From Corticium candelabrum (taxonomy: Eukaryota; Porifera; Homoscleromorpha; Homosclerophorida; Plakinidae), in the NCBI RefSeq assembly GCF_963422355.1, contig NC_085101.1:2579701-2643700 (forward strand): DNA of 64,000 bases. Direction: 5' to 3'. Made by a program: the position numbers and the translations under genes. Under the pieces are notes generated by a model. The model searched no databases. It was not told the DNA's origin and worked only from the letters and a program-made list of their open reading frames with translations. Numbering within the stretch: the first letter of the stretch is position 1; each line of letters starts with the position of its first letter. This document shows, in pieces, positions 48,723-64,000 of the stretch.

Positions 48723-49310
48723 ATGGAAACTATCCGTCCGTATAACTTTGAACATGTTCGAAACGCTGGAGATATGTCAGAAATGATTCTGGCGGTGGCG
48801 ACGACGATGACCAAACACTTCATGTCCCTGATACGCGTACGGAACGACTAGAAAACACCGAGTGGTGTACTTGTGGTTTGTGTATCGTCATACCGAGCAT
48901 TACAGAATGTACCTGCTGCAAGGAAGTCGATGCTCTGAGCTGGGGACTTCATGGCGTGAGATGTGCGACAGCGCATGTCAGTTTTCACACTGCCTGCTTG
49001 CACTATGAAGTTCTACGCACAGCGGTAGGTGTCATGAACGTCTCTCCAGGCTCCATTACAGAACCTCTTACGGCCAGGTATGATTTGAAGCAACGATCAC
49101 GTTCATTCTCAGCTGCTAGTGCATGGCAATTCTCTGTGTAGGCTTTTGAGACTGGCGGCTTACCGCCAATTTACTCACTGGGCTCACGAGATGTTGGGGA
49201 GAGGTGTACGAATAGTCATACCATCGTGTGTGGTGTCTGCCGTACGCAGAGCGTTTCCAGAAAAGAGTGGGCACAATGTTGGGTTTAGAGATACTAATGA
49301 TTCTCAGTGA
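48723..49310 (+). pseudogene. P2X7 C-terminal (ballast)-like protein encoded by the Kolobok element
   Basis: From ATG 48723 the frame begins METIRPYNFE; near 48783 a one-base shift leads into an acidic SGGGDDDDQ stretch and then a cysteine-rich domain. Exon 1 (to 49024) shows EWCTCGLC, ECTCCKE and HTACLHYEVL; a GT-AG intron (49025-49112) leads to exon 2 (49113-49310) with LAAYRQFTHW, IPSC, FPEKSG and GF. This order matches the zinc-binding cytosolic C-terminal region of vertebrate P2X7 receptors (WCxCGxC...CC...AYRxxxxW...ILPSCxxxxIRxxFP). There is no P2X channel part. Its role in the transposon is unknown. Confidence 0.75.
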
Positions 49311-49395
49311 TGTATTAGCTAACAAATGAATATGTAGTTGACACAAACAACTGAAGACCTTCTAACTGAATAACTGGAAACTGGACTAATACTTC

Positions 49396-51620
49396 TAATT
49401 GAATCGAGTACTAGTTCTACGTATAATCTCTTCTTTGGGAGGCTGTTCGTGCCCAGCTATATTTATGGGTAAGTCCACTGGTGGAGCTTTAGCTTTGTGG
49501 TGCCTTATGGGATTGTGCTCCATTGATCTTCTCTTCAGCACAGACGTTGAAATTTCGTGGAGGTATTGATACGATTTTGTCTCAGCTATAGGCTTTGCTA
49601 CCCAGGCTTTTGTAGCTTTAGGAAATACAACTTTATACCTCTTGATTCCTTCACTTTTTGTTGCTTGTTCTCGATCAATGCTGTAATTATGGTCCAGAGC
49701 AGCCAGCTGTATTCTTGTCATCATACCCTTATACCCAAAATGCTGCCTTTTAGGACAGTACTTTGTGAGAAGTGAGTGAAACACTTCTAGCATGCCTGTG
49801 TGACAAAATTTGGTGAGCTTTGGTTATGTCTTTTAGTAACTTTTTGTCTAACACAACCTCTTTTAGGGCCTCATGAGCATTGGAGCCAGGCTTCAGCCAG
49901 GATTTTTCGTCACATTCCTCATGTCTTAGCTCTTCGTGTTCACATGTTGTAAACTTGCTAGCACCTTTCCAAGAGTGGAAGTTTACTATGTGGTGGATAA
50001 CTTATGTCCACTTTTCAGTAAGTATTTGGGAGTCTCCATCACAAGACTGAGAAGACCACCACAGATGATTGGAGATGGATTGGATCCATGGCAGGAGTTT
50101 AGTGCATCTCTTAGATTTTCCCTTCTGTGTCAGCTTTTTTGCAATTCCTTTAGACACATGCCAAACATCAAATTGATGGTCTATGTTGGGGTATTTCTTT
50201 CTCATGGTAGCTGCAATTTGGATATGTCTGTCAGTTGCAATTTGTTTGATGTGCAAGCCTTCAGTTTGAAGCTTTTGAAGTGAACGTTCAAATCCTTTGC
50301 GTTCCATGACAACAGAGTTGGCAACTTCACTGACTTGAACAAGTTGGAAGTCAAGTATTAGTCCAGTTTCCTGCTCAGTGTGAGTGTATGTGCCATATTT
50401 GGCAGAATAGCCAGGACTATCACAGCGCCCGTTTCCTAGGAGACATAGGGGGGTGTATTTGAGCTGTTGAAGAATGGATTTCTGGTGTTTTTCCCAAAAG
50501 TCATTTATGACTGGTACGAGGTATGCATCTTGGATTTGATAGAAGGTAGACTCACTTATGAACTGCAGTTTCAAAACATCGGCAAATTGCGAAAATTTTG
50601 CAAAGTTTTCACCACAGAGAAGGATTGCATTGGCTGCTAATACGTTGCCTGTTGGAATGTCCTTGACTAATGGCTGTGCGTTCAAAGTAATGAAATGACC
50701 ATTGGAGCACTGCAGTGTCACAGTCAACATGCTTCCTTGTGAGTGTTCTTGATGTGCTTTCAACAACTGCTCCGCAGGTTGGACAGAATCGAAGAAGGGT
50801 CTGGAGGCAGCTACTGAAAACAATGTATTTTTGTTCTTCTTCTGGTGGTAATTTTTCTGTTTCGTCTAACTGAACTGATGTTACTGATGTGTCTGCAGCA
50901 GCTGTATCATTGAAAAGATCGTAGTCTGAACCAGTATAAATGTCACGTGATACCTCTCCCTCCGATGAAGCAGTAGGACTCCCTGGGTCAGCCGCTATCA
51001 AGAATGAAGGAGGATGAAATGCCCTATCAGCTAAAGGAATGGGAGAGGAGGTTAAACAATATGAATGTTCTTCTGGATTCACAATATGTGACAGATCGTA
51101 CTGCGTTGATGCATCACACATTAGTTGTAGAGTGTTTGACTCTGGTATCTCCTGGTCTTCCAATCCTTCAAATTCTTGGTCAGATTCCTCTTTAGCTGCT
51201 TTAGATGATGACTGTTCTAGTATATCAGTAACAGCCTGCACATTACATAATATTCTTAACTTCCTAGTTTGTACTATAGAAGCGTGGATTGTTTTACGTG
51301 AACATGCTGTCGTCGCTTGCCGGTCACCCTCGTTGATGTACTGCTTACGAAAGAGAAGAGTGTTGGAACAGCGTTGGGCTTCAGGCACACCCTTTGTTTT
51401 GTTCCTAAGAGCTCTGCTTGTAAATCTCGCTCAAAGCAGTCGGAGTGGAAGTGCTCCGTACACACACGACTATTCTGTGACAAGGGCGGATCCTTCAGAT
51501 GAAGCCTGGACAACCACTCTTTCAGCAATGGCTTGTTCTTAAGCGGTAATCGATAGAAACGCACACCACGTGGCTGTCCTTATCTTTATTATTACAGCCG
51601 TACGCAATGCAATACACCAT
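49396..51620 (-). pseudogene. Kolobok THAP-domain transposase
   Basis: Minus-strand order: THAP zinc finger (start MVYCIAYGCNN, then FYRLPLKNKPLLKEW, SRVCTEHFHSDCF, LKPNAVPTLF), an acidic linker, a CPTCG segment, then the transposase core (IATDRHIQIAATMRKKYP, HQFDVWHVSKG, SCDGDSQILTEKW, HSWKGASKF, WLKPGSNAHEAL, YCPKRQHFGYKGMM, QLAALDHNYS). THAP plus this core and TTAA termini define Kolobok. Lesions: a frameshift inside the THAP domain near 51570, a frame change near 50740, a TAA stop at 50002 and another shift near 49800. It is therefore inactive as it stands. The enzyme would cut and rejoin the element's ends. Confidence 0.8.
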
Positions 51621-51842
51621 CCTACGCAAGATTTGCCTACGAAGCAATGTACACATGCGCGAAGGTAAGACACTTACGTCATCATCCAAGATGGCGGCGC
51701 CCACGTGACACGCCCCCAACTTTACTTTCTTGCTTCTCTCTTCCTGACAGGCTTAGGCAAAAAGTTGTTATGCGAATGGAGTTGTGGCAACTAGGACTTT
51801 GATTAAACATTAACTTGCATTAGCGCGGGAGTTCTCCTTTAA

Positions 51843-52257
51843 GTGATGACATATTTTGACATTAAATGAACATGTACAAACCAAGAAGGACGACATCTGT
51901 CTGTTTTGATGATTTGAACTGCCCGGTATTGATGACAGGTACATGATGTGTACTTGTCATTTTGTTGTTCTTTGTTTCTTCGTTTGTTGTAATATGTATT
52001 TACATACAGACTAGTCTCTCGCATCCAGACCTTAATTTCGCCTTTAAACTGCGCCGGAAAACAGACTGGTTTCAGACATGTAAACCACTGTATCTGTACA
52101 TTAATTGCTTCTGCAATGTTGTAGTTAGAGAACATCTGTTTTACGAGTTTCTGCTCATTCATAATTTAGTACAGTTAGTTTCAAGCTAGTGTAATTATTA
52201 ACTTGATTCCATATTCCAAACCTTGTTTCGCTGTTGACGCGAAACTCGATAGAACAC
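51843..52257. other. No gene seen
   Basis: Sequence between the Kolobok element and the next repeat; no motif or repeat recognised. Confidence 0.35.
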
Positions 52258-53570
52258 CGTATTTATCAACAACAATACCAAACTGAGGCCCCTTCTATAA
52301 TACCCGCTTGCATGTGCTGTTAGAAGTGTGAGTAGAAACGTAGTAATATTTTTGTCTTGACAACCAGGCTGTGCTTAAGTAACATCGCAATGTATTGCCT
52401 GCGGCCATGGATTGTAGTCAACAATGTCTGGGCACTGGTATCTGTCACTGAACCTTGGAAGAGATCAATATCTCTCGGACAGAGAGACGGATAGACAGAT
52501 TGTTTATTGATTTTAAACTTTAAAAGATACAACAAAAGCAAATTTCAAAATATAGACAATAGAAAGCAGAGATGAACAGACTAACAAACAGACACACACA
52601 AAGACAGGCAGACAGACAGACAGACAGACACACACCATGAAGATAAGTAAGCTGCATGAGAAATTTGGCTGGCCTGTGTTAGACCGAATCCTCTAAACCT
52701 GATCTTAAGGGCTGCTTCTACAGACAGACAGACAGACCGACAGAAAGTAGGGCGATTTGTGTTGGCCATAGGTTGTCGACAGAATGATTTTGTAATTCCC
52801 ACACTGAATGATCTTGGCTCTATAAACAAGTAAATTCATATTTGCAGTATAATAGCAATCTTGGTGGTTTTCTCAGTAACACGTAGCAGAAATGTAGCTC
52901 AAGAATCGGCAACCATTTTTAGTTCGATTGATAGTAAATGAGCGAGTTGACTCTCATACTGCACATTATCTCCCATTCTACTAGAGATGACATCGCTCAA
53001 TTCTTCACTGCCTTGCCTTGTCCAATTAAGCCACTCTTGTGTTGTCTAATCATTGCCTTGGCCAGTACAGACAAATAAAGTTTGTAATATGGAATTAAGT
53101 TACTAAACTAGTATTAAATTATGAATAAACTGAAACTCGTACAACAAATTTTTTAAATTAAAATATTGCAGAAGCAATTAATGAACAGATACATTGGTTT
53201 ATACTTCTAAAACCAGTATTTACTTGTATTTATTTAACAGAAAATCGTATTTATCAACAATGTTTCCAAACTCAGGCCCCTTCTATATTACCTGCTTACA
53301 TGTACTGCTCGAAGTGTCATTAGAAACGTAGAATTTTTTTTATCTTGACAACCAGGCTGTGACATACATAACTAACATCGCAATGTATTGCCTACGGCCA
53401 TTGATTGTAGTCAACAATGTCAGGGCATTGGTTGGTGTCACTGAACGCAGGAAAAGATCAATATCTCTCGGACAGACAGACAGATAGACAGATTGTTTAT
53501 TTTTTAAACTTTAAAAGGAAAACGAAAAAACGAATTTTCAAATATAAACAATAGACAGCACAGATGATTA
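52258..53570. repeat. Pair of about 320-bp direct repeats ending in (GACA)n
   Basis: Copy 1 at about 52258-52578 and copy 2 at about 53246-53570 share CGTATTTATCAACAA, CAGGCCCCTTCTAT-like, TCTTGACAACCAGGCTGTG, ATCGCAATGTATTGCCT and GATCAATATCTCTCGGACAG. Each runs into GACA units. The spacer includes a LINE fragment. They are two insertions of one family or a segmental duplication. Confidence 0.65.
52633..52745 (-). mobile_element. Tiny LINE remnant between (GACA)n tracts
   Basis: The minus strand reads IRFRGFGLTQASQISHAAYL, corresponding to the IRMGGLGLRQA...AAFLGS segment after the RT of the restriction-like-endonuclease LINEs in this window. GACA tracts at 52607-52632 and 52719-52745 bound it on both sides. 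Confidence 0.45.
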
Positions 53571-53577
53571 GACAGGC

Positions 53578-53603
53578 AGACAGTCAGACAGACAGACAGA
53601 CAC

Positions 53604-53681
<78 letters not shown>

Positions 53682-53682
53682 A
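53578..53682. repeat. (GACA)n then (AC)n tract
   Basis: GACA units followed by about 75 bp of AC repeat with one AAAA interruption; adjoins copy B of the dispersed repeat. Confidence 0.9.
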
Positions 53683-53684
53683 GT

Positions 53685-54375
53685 ATGCTGTCATTCATGT
53701 CACAAACTATCTAACGTGCAATGCCAATGTATGTTGTTTTAAATAAATTGCCAATTATTTAAAATCATTTCCCTGGAATACCTACAAGTGTCAACACTAT
53801 GAGTGATACCATCAACTTAAACGAGAGTAGTTAACTTAACGTAACGTAATTAACTCAATTTAATAAACGTTGTGTGTACACATATCCTATGTAGATTTAA
53901 ATTGTATAGTGTTATCTGTTAATAAATAAATATTTGGTAGTAGTTTTGAATAGAAATTTATTCCCTGAGTACTTTCCACTTTTCTAATTACATGCATGTA
54001 CCCTATTATCAATTCTATTTTATTCAATTGCACACAGGAAATAAATTTGCAATACATAGTGCACAATTTGGAGTGGATGCAACAGTTCAAATATTCCAAT
54101 TACTCTGTGCGGAGCACATGCACTTAATTAAAAGATTTATATATCACTTTACCTGCGTTCCAATTTATTTGAAGTCAAATGGTGTCGAGAAAACAACATT
54201 CAGCAGACGAATTTCAAAGCTAAGGCTCTCTTTGAATAAACGGTGCAGGTTACTGCTGGAAAGGTGCGCAGAAAGACAGCACGTCGTTTATGTCAAAATT
54301 TTGGTTGTAACATGTCCACTAACTACCAATTGAGAATCAAGGTCGCTCCAGTGGCTAAGCCAACATAGTATATTA
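53685..54375 (-). repeat. Dispersed repeat, copy B
   Basis: Reverse-complement partner of copy A at 47.5-48.4 kb. On the minus strand it ends in CAGCATACTGG followed by (GT)n, as copy A does, so the microsatellite is part of the element's end or its preferred site. Confidence 0.65.
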
Positions 54376-54382
54376 TACAGTT

Positions 54383-54625
54383 GACTCCCTACCTTGACTG
54401 AACGAGTATCATATCTGCCTGATGCCAGACTGCCTGAGAGGAAGACCGGCGACGGAAACTATGCGTATGAAGACTGCTCAAGGCGGCCGGGAATTGCACG
54501 CATGCTCACCGGCACCCCTTGTCCGGGAGGCTTGGTACGCGCGCGCTCTTCCAAGGCGAAGTCAACTTTGAGTAACTACGTTAAGCATCAATAGACTCCC
54601 TACCTTGACTGGACGAGTATCATAT
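54383..54625. repeat. 32-bp direct repeats around a GC-rich 179-bp segment
   Basis: GACTCCCTACCTTGACTGAA... at 54383-54414 recurs at 54594-54625 with one mismatch. The enclosed segment is GC-rich (AAGGCGGCCGGGAATTGC, ACCCCTTGTCCGGGAGGC), unlike the AT-rich surroundings. No gene recognised in it. Confidence 0.7.
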
Positions 54626-55352
54626 AGATCGATGTATTTTAGAAGCATGGCGGCACGAAAGAGAAATTCTGACATGATGCTTCTTCTCTCTCACTCGTTG
54701 TTCCCAAGTTGCACGATAATCTAGAAGTGAAAACACGAAGATCGAGTTGGCATCCATATATTTAAATCTAGCAGAAACGATTAATTAGCTAGGCAAATAT
54801 TTAGTTGTATTGGACACAGATTGCACATGGTATATAAATAGTAATATTTCTTACGTGTAGTTCGTGTGATTGTGTGTTACAGCCGGTTTACATATCCTAC
54901 GCTGGGCCAACGTAACGACCGTCGTCAGTGAACCAGGTACGTTACGTCAATATATGTTACGATACGATTCGTGCGTTTGAAAAGGATGGTGTTCTATTTT
55001 GACGGAACGTTTGACCAATAGGATTTGAGGAAATGAAATTCAGCACGTGATTAACCAATCGTTTTCGCTAACCAGGAGAGTGACGCGACCTACGCATACA
55101 CTAGCCGCGTAAAATGAGTTCATTTCTCAAACTACAGCGCTGCGGATCTAGATTCGGCGGTGCAATGTTGGCGAAACTGAATGCTGAAAAGGAGTCGTGA
55201 CACTGCAGTATTAAATGGCTGAGCTGGCTAGATACATACTAGAAGCGACCGACGATGTCAACTACGTACTTCGTGCAAAACAAGCAACTGCGTGAAGCGA
55301 TGTTGCGTTTTCTCAACTTTCATACCTTAATGCTTACCTAATTGAATTAGCT
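54626..55352. other. No gene seen
   Basis: Unique-looking sequence with no recognised coding or repeat feature. Confidence 0.35.
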
Positions 55353-55822
55353 TTATCCAGCTATAAAACCGGATCCGGGGTCCCACGTCACTATGACATT
55401 CTCGAAAGCGACCAGGTTCTTCTCGCGCTGTAGCAATTCCGGCAAAAGCTCCTCCTCCTCGTGTGATTCACGTGCGGTTAGCTCAGCGACTGCGCGGAAG
55501 AGCTTGGCTTGCGAGGCTATACACTGTACACAGAGGATGACTTGTAGTACGGTCTTCACGCAAAAATCACGTCTGTACACGTTGTGATTTGTATTCTGCT
55601 CTTGTCAACGGCAGTAACGACACCTTCTAGTAACAGATCTATAGCCGTTTGTTCTAATTCACGAACCGATGCTTCGACATCTACACTATACAGCTGCAAG
55701 CTCGACAACTTCATGATCACGTCTACTAGACAAAGTCTCGCGATGAATTCACGGCAAAGCTTTGTCGCGATTTCGCGGCAAGTCACATGGAATCGGTGAC
55801 GAGTCAGAGCGGATAGGCGCAT
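55353..55822 (-). CDS. Unrecognised protein, two overlapping frames
   Basis: Minus-strand frame 55556-55822 (contains VDVEASVRELEQTAIDLLLE) overlaps a second frame 55353-55580 (contains AVAELTARESHEEEELLPEL, predicted helical and acidic). They would join by a frameshift or a short intron ending in GTGTACAG near 55580. A homologous, stop-containing fragment at 39.6-39.75 kb keeps the same reading frame, which supports real coding origin. No known domain recognised. It may itself be a pseudogene. Confidence 0.4.
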
Positions 55823-55995
55823 TGCGAATTTTTATCTCCTATTCGCGGCTACGCGCGACGACTAACAGCGACTCGCAGTGGATTAACGGTGATGAGACAC
55901 ATGCAGATCGCGCCATGAGTAAAAGAAAGTGTTTCCTAGCGTCCCGCTCTCGTTTCTTACTAACACACAAATTGATAAAACCGTATTTACAGTAA

Positions 55996-56560
55996 GCACA
56001 TTGGCATCTGTGCAGCGGAATCGAAACGATGTTCTAGCGCGACATGTCTTCGTCGTTCTTTTATTACAGCTCTAATTGAAAGGTATGTATTTGTGGAACT
56101 GAAGGCTAATGCTGGTCCTAAGACCAACAGCAATATATTGAGAAAAAGCGGTATCATCCCAGACACGTGGATCGGCTCTACACAAATCTGGGCGGCCGAG
56201 GTTAGGCTAATATTGGGTGTGGTTGTTGTATAGTATTCTAGTAACTAGTATCATAGTGACTATGGATATTAATAACCGTTATTTTAGCATTCGCAAGAAT
56301 AAGCGAGTTGTGCTAATCCACTTTGTTTGTTGTCTTTCCTTCTATTGGGCAATTCTCTTGTCTTTTCTGTACAGATTGACTCTGCGAACCGTTTGCGTTG
56401 GGCTAGAAGTAAACGGCGAAGCCGCGGTCATAGGATTCAAGTCATTTAACACTTATTAAGAGACTTTGTAAATTTATTGGCCCGTTCAAAAAAGGGGAAA
56501 ACGAAGACTCCCATCAAAGTTTTGACAGTTTGGTAAGACTGTTCTTCATTTTTTGTGCAG
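55996..56560. other. No gene seen
   Basis: No coding or repeat pattern recognised. Confidence 0.3.
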
Positions 56561-56579
56561 TTGGCAGAGAACGATCATA

Positions 56580-57330
56580 CTATCAATGAAGCAACTAGAT
56601 GAAACCTGCCCATTATAGATGACTTCGTTAAGAGCTACGCCTTCGCCTGGGAATTCAATTCTTCCAAAAAAATTCAATGACTACATTACGGAAGAATTGA
56701 GTGACAGGTTAGATCTTTTTCTCCTTGCAAAGGAAATGTAATGGTATACAGAGAGTTTGTGTACATGCATCGTCGAAAACAACAGCCGGATAACTCATTG
56801 CAGTTCTACTTTGATGGACTGAACCAAAAGCCTCCAACTGCCAGTTTACTGCTGCTGAGTATGATGGTCGCATTTGATCAGTGAACATAAGATGATTAAA
56901 AGTTTTATGAATAATTTCACTTATGTATACTTAGTAGGACCCTAGAACAAGTTTTAGGTGATGATTTAGTATTTGTAGAAGCTAAGGACAGTGTCGCAGT
57001 CACACGAAACTGTTACGATCAATCAGTTCAATTCGTAAGTAAGAGGCAGACTAAAATTCGATTAGATAAAGGAAAGCCTAAACGAGAAGGGCTTCCGTTA
57101 TATCTGTGGTGTCAAAGACAGTTATAGTTTTGAGTACTACTTGAAAGATCATTGAAGACTCTATTATTCTGTCCGCAGTGTGACAGTTACGGTCATATCT
57201 AATTTGGATGTCACAAGTTTCACCAGCTTGCAGAAAGCAATCATTCAAAGCAATGAAGAGACGGTAAAAGGGAAGTAGACCTGACAATTGCAAACCTGAT
57301 CCAATTACTCAGTTCTAGTGATAAACTCTT
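56580..57330 (+). mobile_element. Possible retrotransposon gag relic
   Basis: Translated fragments in several frames look like a decayed gag: a capsid-like DRFDLFLLAKEM-type segment near 56710, then near 57090-57210 two zinc-knuckle-like pieces, the clearer being CPQCDSYGHI..FGC (C-x2-C-x4-H-x4-C, with a stop inside). No pol sequence or LTRs were found. The assignment rests on short motifs. Confidence 0.3.
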
Positions 57331-57876
57331 TCATGAATGTTTTGCCTAGTTGGTTGTACAGTCTTGCGCAGCCAACCTCTTCCTCTTTTCGACTTCCAAT
57401 TGCAAAATATTAGAATTCGAGTAATTCTAGAGAGTTTTCCCAAGTCTAATGCTATTCAAAATAAATGCTCGTGGGGAAGAAGAAGAAAATTTGCGCAAGG
57501 GCCTCCAATACTAGCAATTGTTTTCTAGGTTGTTATGATTAGGATGTAGCACGCAACGTACAAACATTTATTCTATTCCATTTTCAGAAATTTTAGTCTT
57601 TATATTATTTACCATTTCTAGGTGTGCAAAATGATGACAGGGCTTTCACAACGCTACCTTGCCGGTGCAATTCCTAAATATATACAGGGTTTAAACCGTA
57701 CCTTGTGACACATGCGCAAAAGCTTAAGTAGTGATTTTATCATTTATGCAAAATGTAACAACATGCATAATTGCATGTATGGATGCATACATATACATAT
57801 ACTTACAAAATAGTACAAATATGTATAGTGACGTATATATGTGAGTTTCCCTAAGCTCCAATGAACTATCACTTAC

Positions 57877-58018
57877 TCGCAGTCTCCATAGCCTTATACG
57901 TATCTGCATGTAGTCTAGGGTGTGCCATAATATACTTCGGGTTTCCAAGGCGAATGCAGTTTGCATTTGATTGAGCATCCATACTATGATAGCTAATTCC
58001 GTGATCATTCTTACATCG
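57877..58018 (-). CDS. Possible internal exon of an unknown gene
   Basis: A minus-strand frame (NDHGISYHSMDAQSNANC, then IRLGNPKYIMAHPRLHADTY) runs into a strong donor, GCGA|GTAAGT, at 57876. A CGATGTAAG acceptor-like site lies near 58012. Composition is protein-like, but I do not recognise the family and found no partner exon. Confidence 0.3.
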
Positions 58019-58138
58019 AAAACGAGCAATAAAGTCCGGAAGAAAATGGAAGAAATGTCTTAATATAGAGACTTTCTTAGAAACAAACTAATTTCAAACT
58101 AATAGTATGATTACATTTATTAGTTACTAGACATAAAT

Positions 58139-58144
58139 TTTATT
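58139..58144 (-). promoter_or_regulatory. Candidate poly(A) signal of the collagen gene
   Basis: AATAAA on the minus strand, about 168 nt after the stop codon at 58312. Confidence 0.45.
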
Positions 58145-58311
58145 GATAAAATACTTATGTACTTGTGCACAGTGAGTGTACGATGAAAAGAACAACTACA
58201 CTGTCAACATATGACTCAACTCAAAATGAACATATATTGAGAACACGGACATAAGTTGTCTATAGCATGCATGACACATGTGAGATGTCAGCAAGGCCAA
58301 TCTCTCTTTGA

Positions 58312-63051
<4,740 letters not shown>

Positions 63052-64000
63052 CTGCAATCTTACACCAAATTCAAAGAAATTAGCAAAAGAAAATCAAAAT
63101 TCAAAATGACGTTAAATTTGTAATAAAATGCATGTACAGTATTATTTATCTAGTTAATGTAATTAGTTAGTCAGATATGTTTAATATATGCCTTTCAACC
63201 GATAGTTAGACCCTTGATAGTACTTTTTATATTGTTTTCAACAGTTTGAACTAACTTTATCAGCATTTAGGCCGGTAGGAAGTATTTTAAAAGTTGGGTC
63301 TAACGCGCGGTAAGAGGGCGTTTCCAAAGATAGCAACCCAAAACGCAGTCTTCCAGCATACTGTTATAGACGACCTATATTCTACTAAACAACGTGTTCT
63401 TGAATCAATGCTCTCGTTTACAAACAATTACTGTTTTATGTGGCTATGCAATTACCTCAGGACAACGTAAATATCAACTAAGATGCTCTAGTCTATTTTT
63501 ATTTTAACTTTAAATATATTAGTGTTTCATCACCTGTATTTTTAACAGGAAGTTTTGTGCAATTGTCGACTGTTGCAAGTACACAGTCTTTGCTAAATGG
63601 TGCCACCGAAAACAGACAGACAGGACTAACTGGTTCCTACAACCATGAAATAGCCTCTGGGAAATGTTCACTCTATAAAGAGTACTCTGGCTAGCCCTAC
63701 CGCCTTATATGGTCTTAAATCTGGCATCTATAACGGCATTTGTTTCTAATGTTGAGATACTGTTCCGAATGATGATGATAGTCGTAGCAATTTCGAGGTT
63801 GATTTAGTTAAAAGGCAAGATTTTAGAATTAGACCAAAGGCTTTTTAAAACTTTCTTGCAAAAAATGCATGTGATAGTAGAAAAGTTAATATTCTTTAAC
63901 TAATAAATAATACACACAACGGTAAAAGCATTAATAAATTGTAGTTTGTATTAGAAAGAACTGGTAGACATAACCGAACGCCAAACTACTAGCCTTGTAC
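63052..64000. other. Probable collagen intron and upstream sequence
   Basis: No further collagen exon could be placed with confidence, although earlier exons must exist upstream on the minus strand. Confidence 0.35.

Larger units (their letters stand above)
48512..51838. mobile_element. Kolobok DNA transposon, decayed
   Basis: Terminal inverted repeats begin AGGAGAACTCCC (48512) and end with its inverse (51838), and stay alignable for about 170 bp (shared TTAATGTTTAATCAAAGT, GTTGCCACAACT, CCTGTCAGGAAGAGAGA, CCATCTTGGATGAT). TTAA flanks both ends (48508-48511 and 51839-51842), the target duplication of the Kolobok superfamily. It holds two genes in convergent orientation: a THAP/transposase gene on the minus strand and a P2X7 C-terminal-like gene on the plus strand. 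Both carry disabling lesions. Both TIRs and the TTAA duplications are preserved, so the element is structurally complete. Confidence 0.85.

Noticed and set aside
50002-50823. An intact 273-residue host gene
   Set aside because: It is the middle of the Kolobok transposase: coding similarity continues past its stop and before its start in other frames, inside the TTAA-flanked element.

Overview
The window is animal nuclear DNA: intron-split genes, AT-rich spacers, many microsatellites and a dense load of transposon relics. Three multi-exon genes are clear, and small introns (60, 61 and 71 nt) occur among much longer ones. A short-chain (spongin-type) collagen gene, two cysteine-rich tyrosinases and a kelch-ectodomain receptor kinase together suggest an early-branching marine invertebrate, most likely a sponge. 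No marker here fixes the species. There is no CRISPR array, operon or rRNA.

Layout. 0.1-3 kb: hAT-like relic, one orphan exon, an internally deleted tyrosinase pseudogene and a 157-bp MITE. 3.2-7.5 kb: a 4.3-kb element with arms of nearly 0.8 kb enclosing a broken TRAF-like gene. 7.6-10 kb: two 3' fragments of a LINE with a restriction-like endonuclease, set between (TA)n tracts. 10-14 kb: (ACAG)n, then a 2.7-kb inverted repeat with two tandem Helitron-like units in its loop. 14-21.4 kb: tyrosinase gene 1 (minus strand) with diverged flanking repeats. 21.5-30.2 kb: SINE, DDE_Tnp_4 transposase relic, and three minus-strand LINE copies separated by tetranucleotide repeats. 31.7-35.2 kb: receptor kinase (plus strand). 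38.6-42.1 kb: gene fragments and LINE debris. 42.4-45.1 kb: tyrosinase gene 2 (minus strand). 45.8-48.3 kb: (TA)n and (GT)n tracts with a third LINE fragment. 48.5-51.8 kb: a Kolobok DNA transposon with TTAA duplications, carrying a THAP/transposase gene on one strand and a P2X7 C-terminal-like gene on the other. 52-58 kb: repeats, an unassigned gene and a possible gag relic. 58.3-63.05 kb: short-chain collagen gene (minus strand), whose large intron holds a TGATAAC-flanked MITE, Helitron-like copies and a tRNA-like SINE.

The two tyrosinases share exon structure and intron phases, so they are duplicates. The pseudogene at 2.5-2.8 kb and the duplicated flanks suggest an array that once had at least three members. 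Most of the remaining sequence is mobile DNA, with a repeated link between LINE ends and microsatellites.
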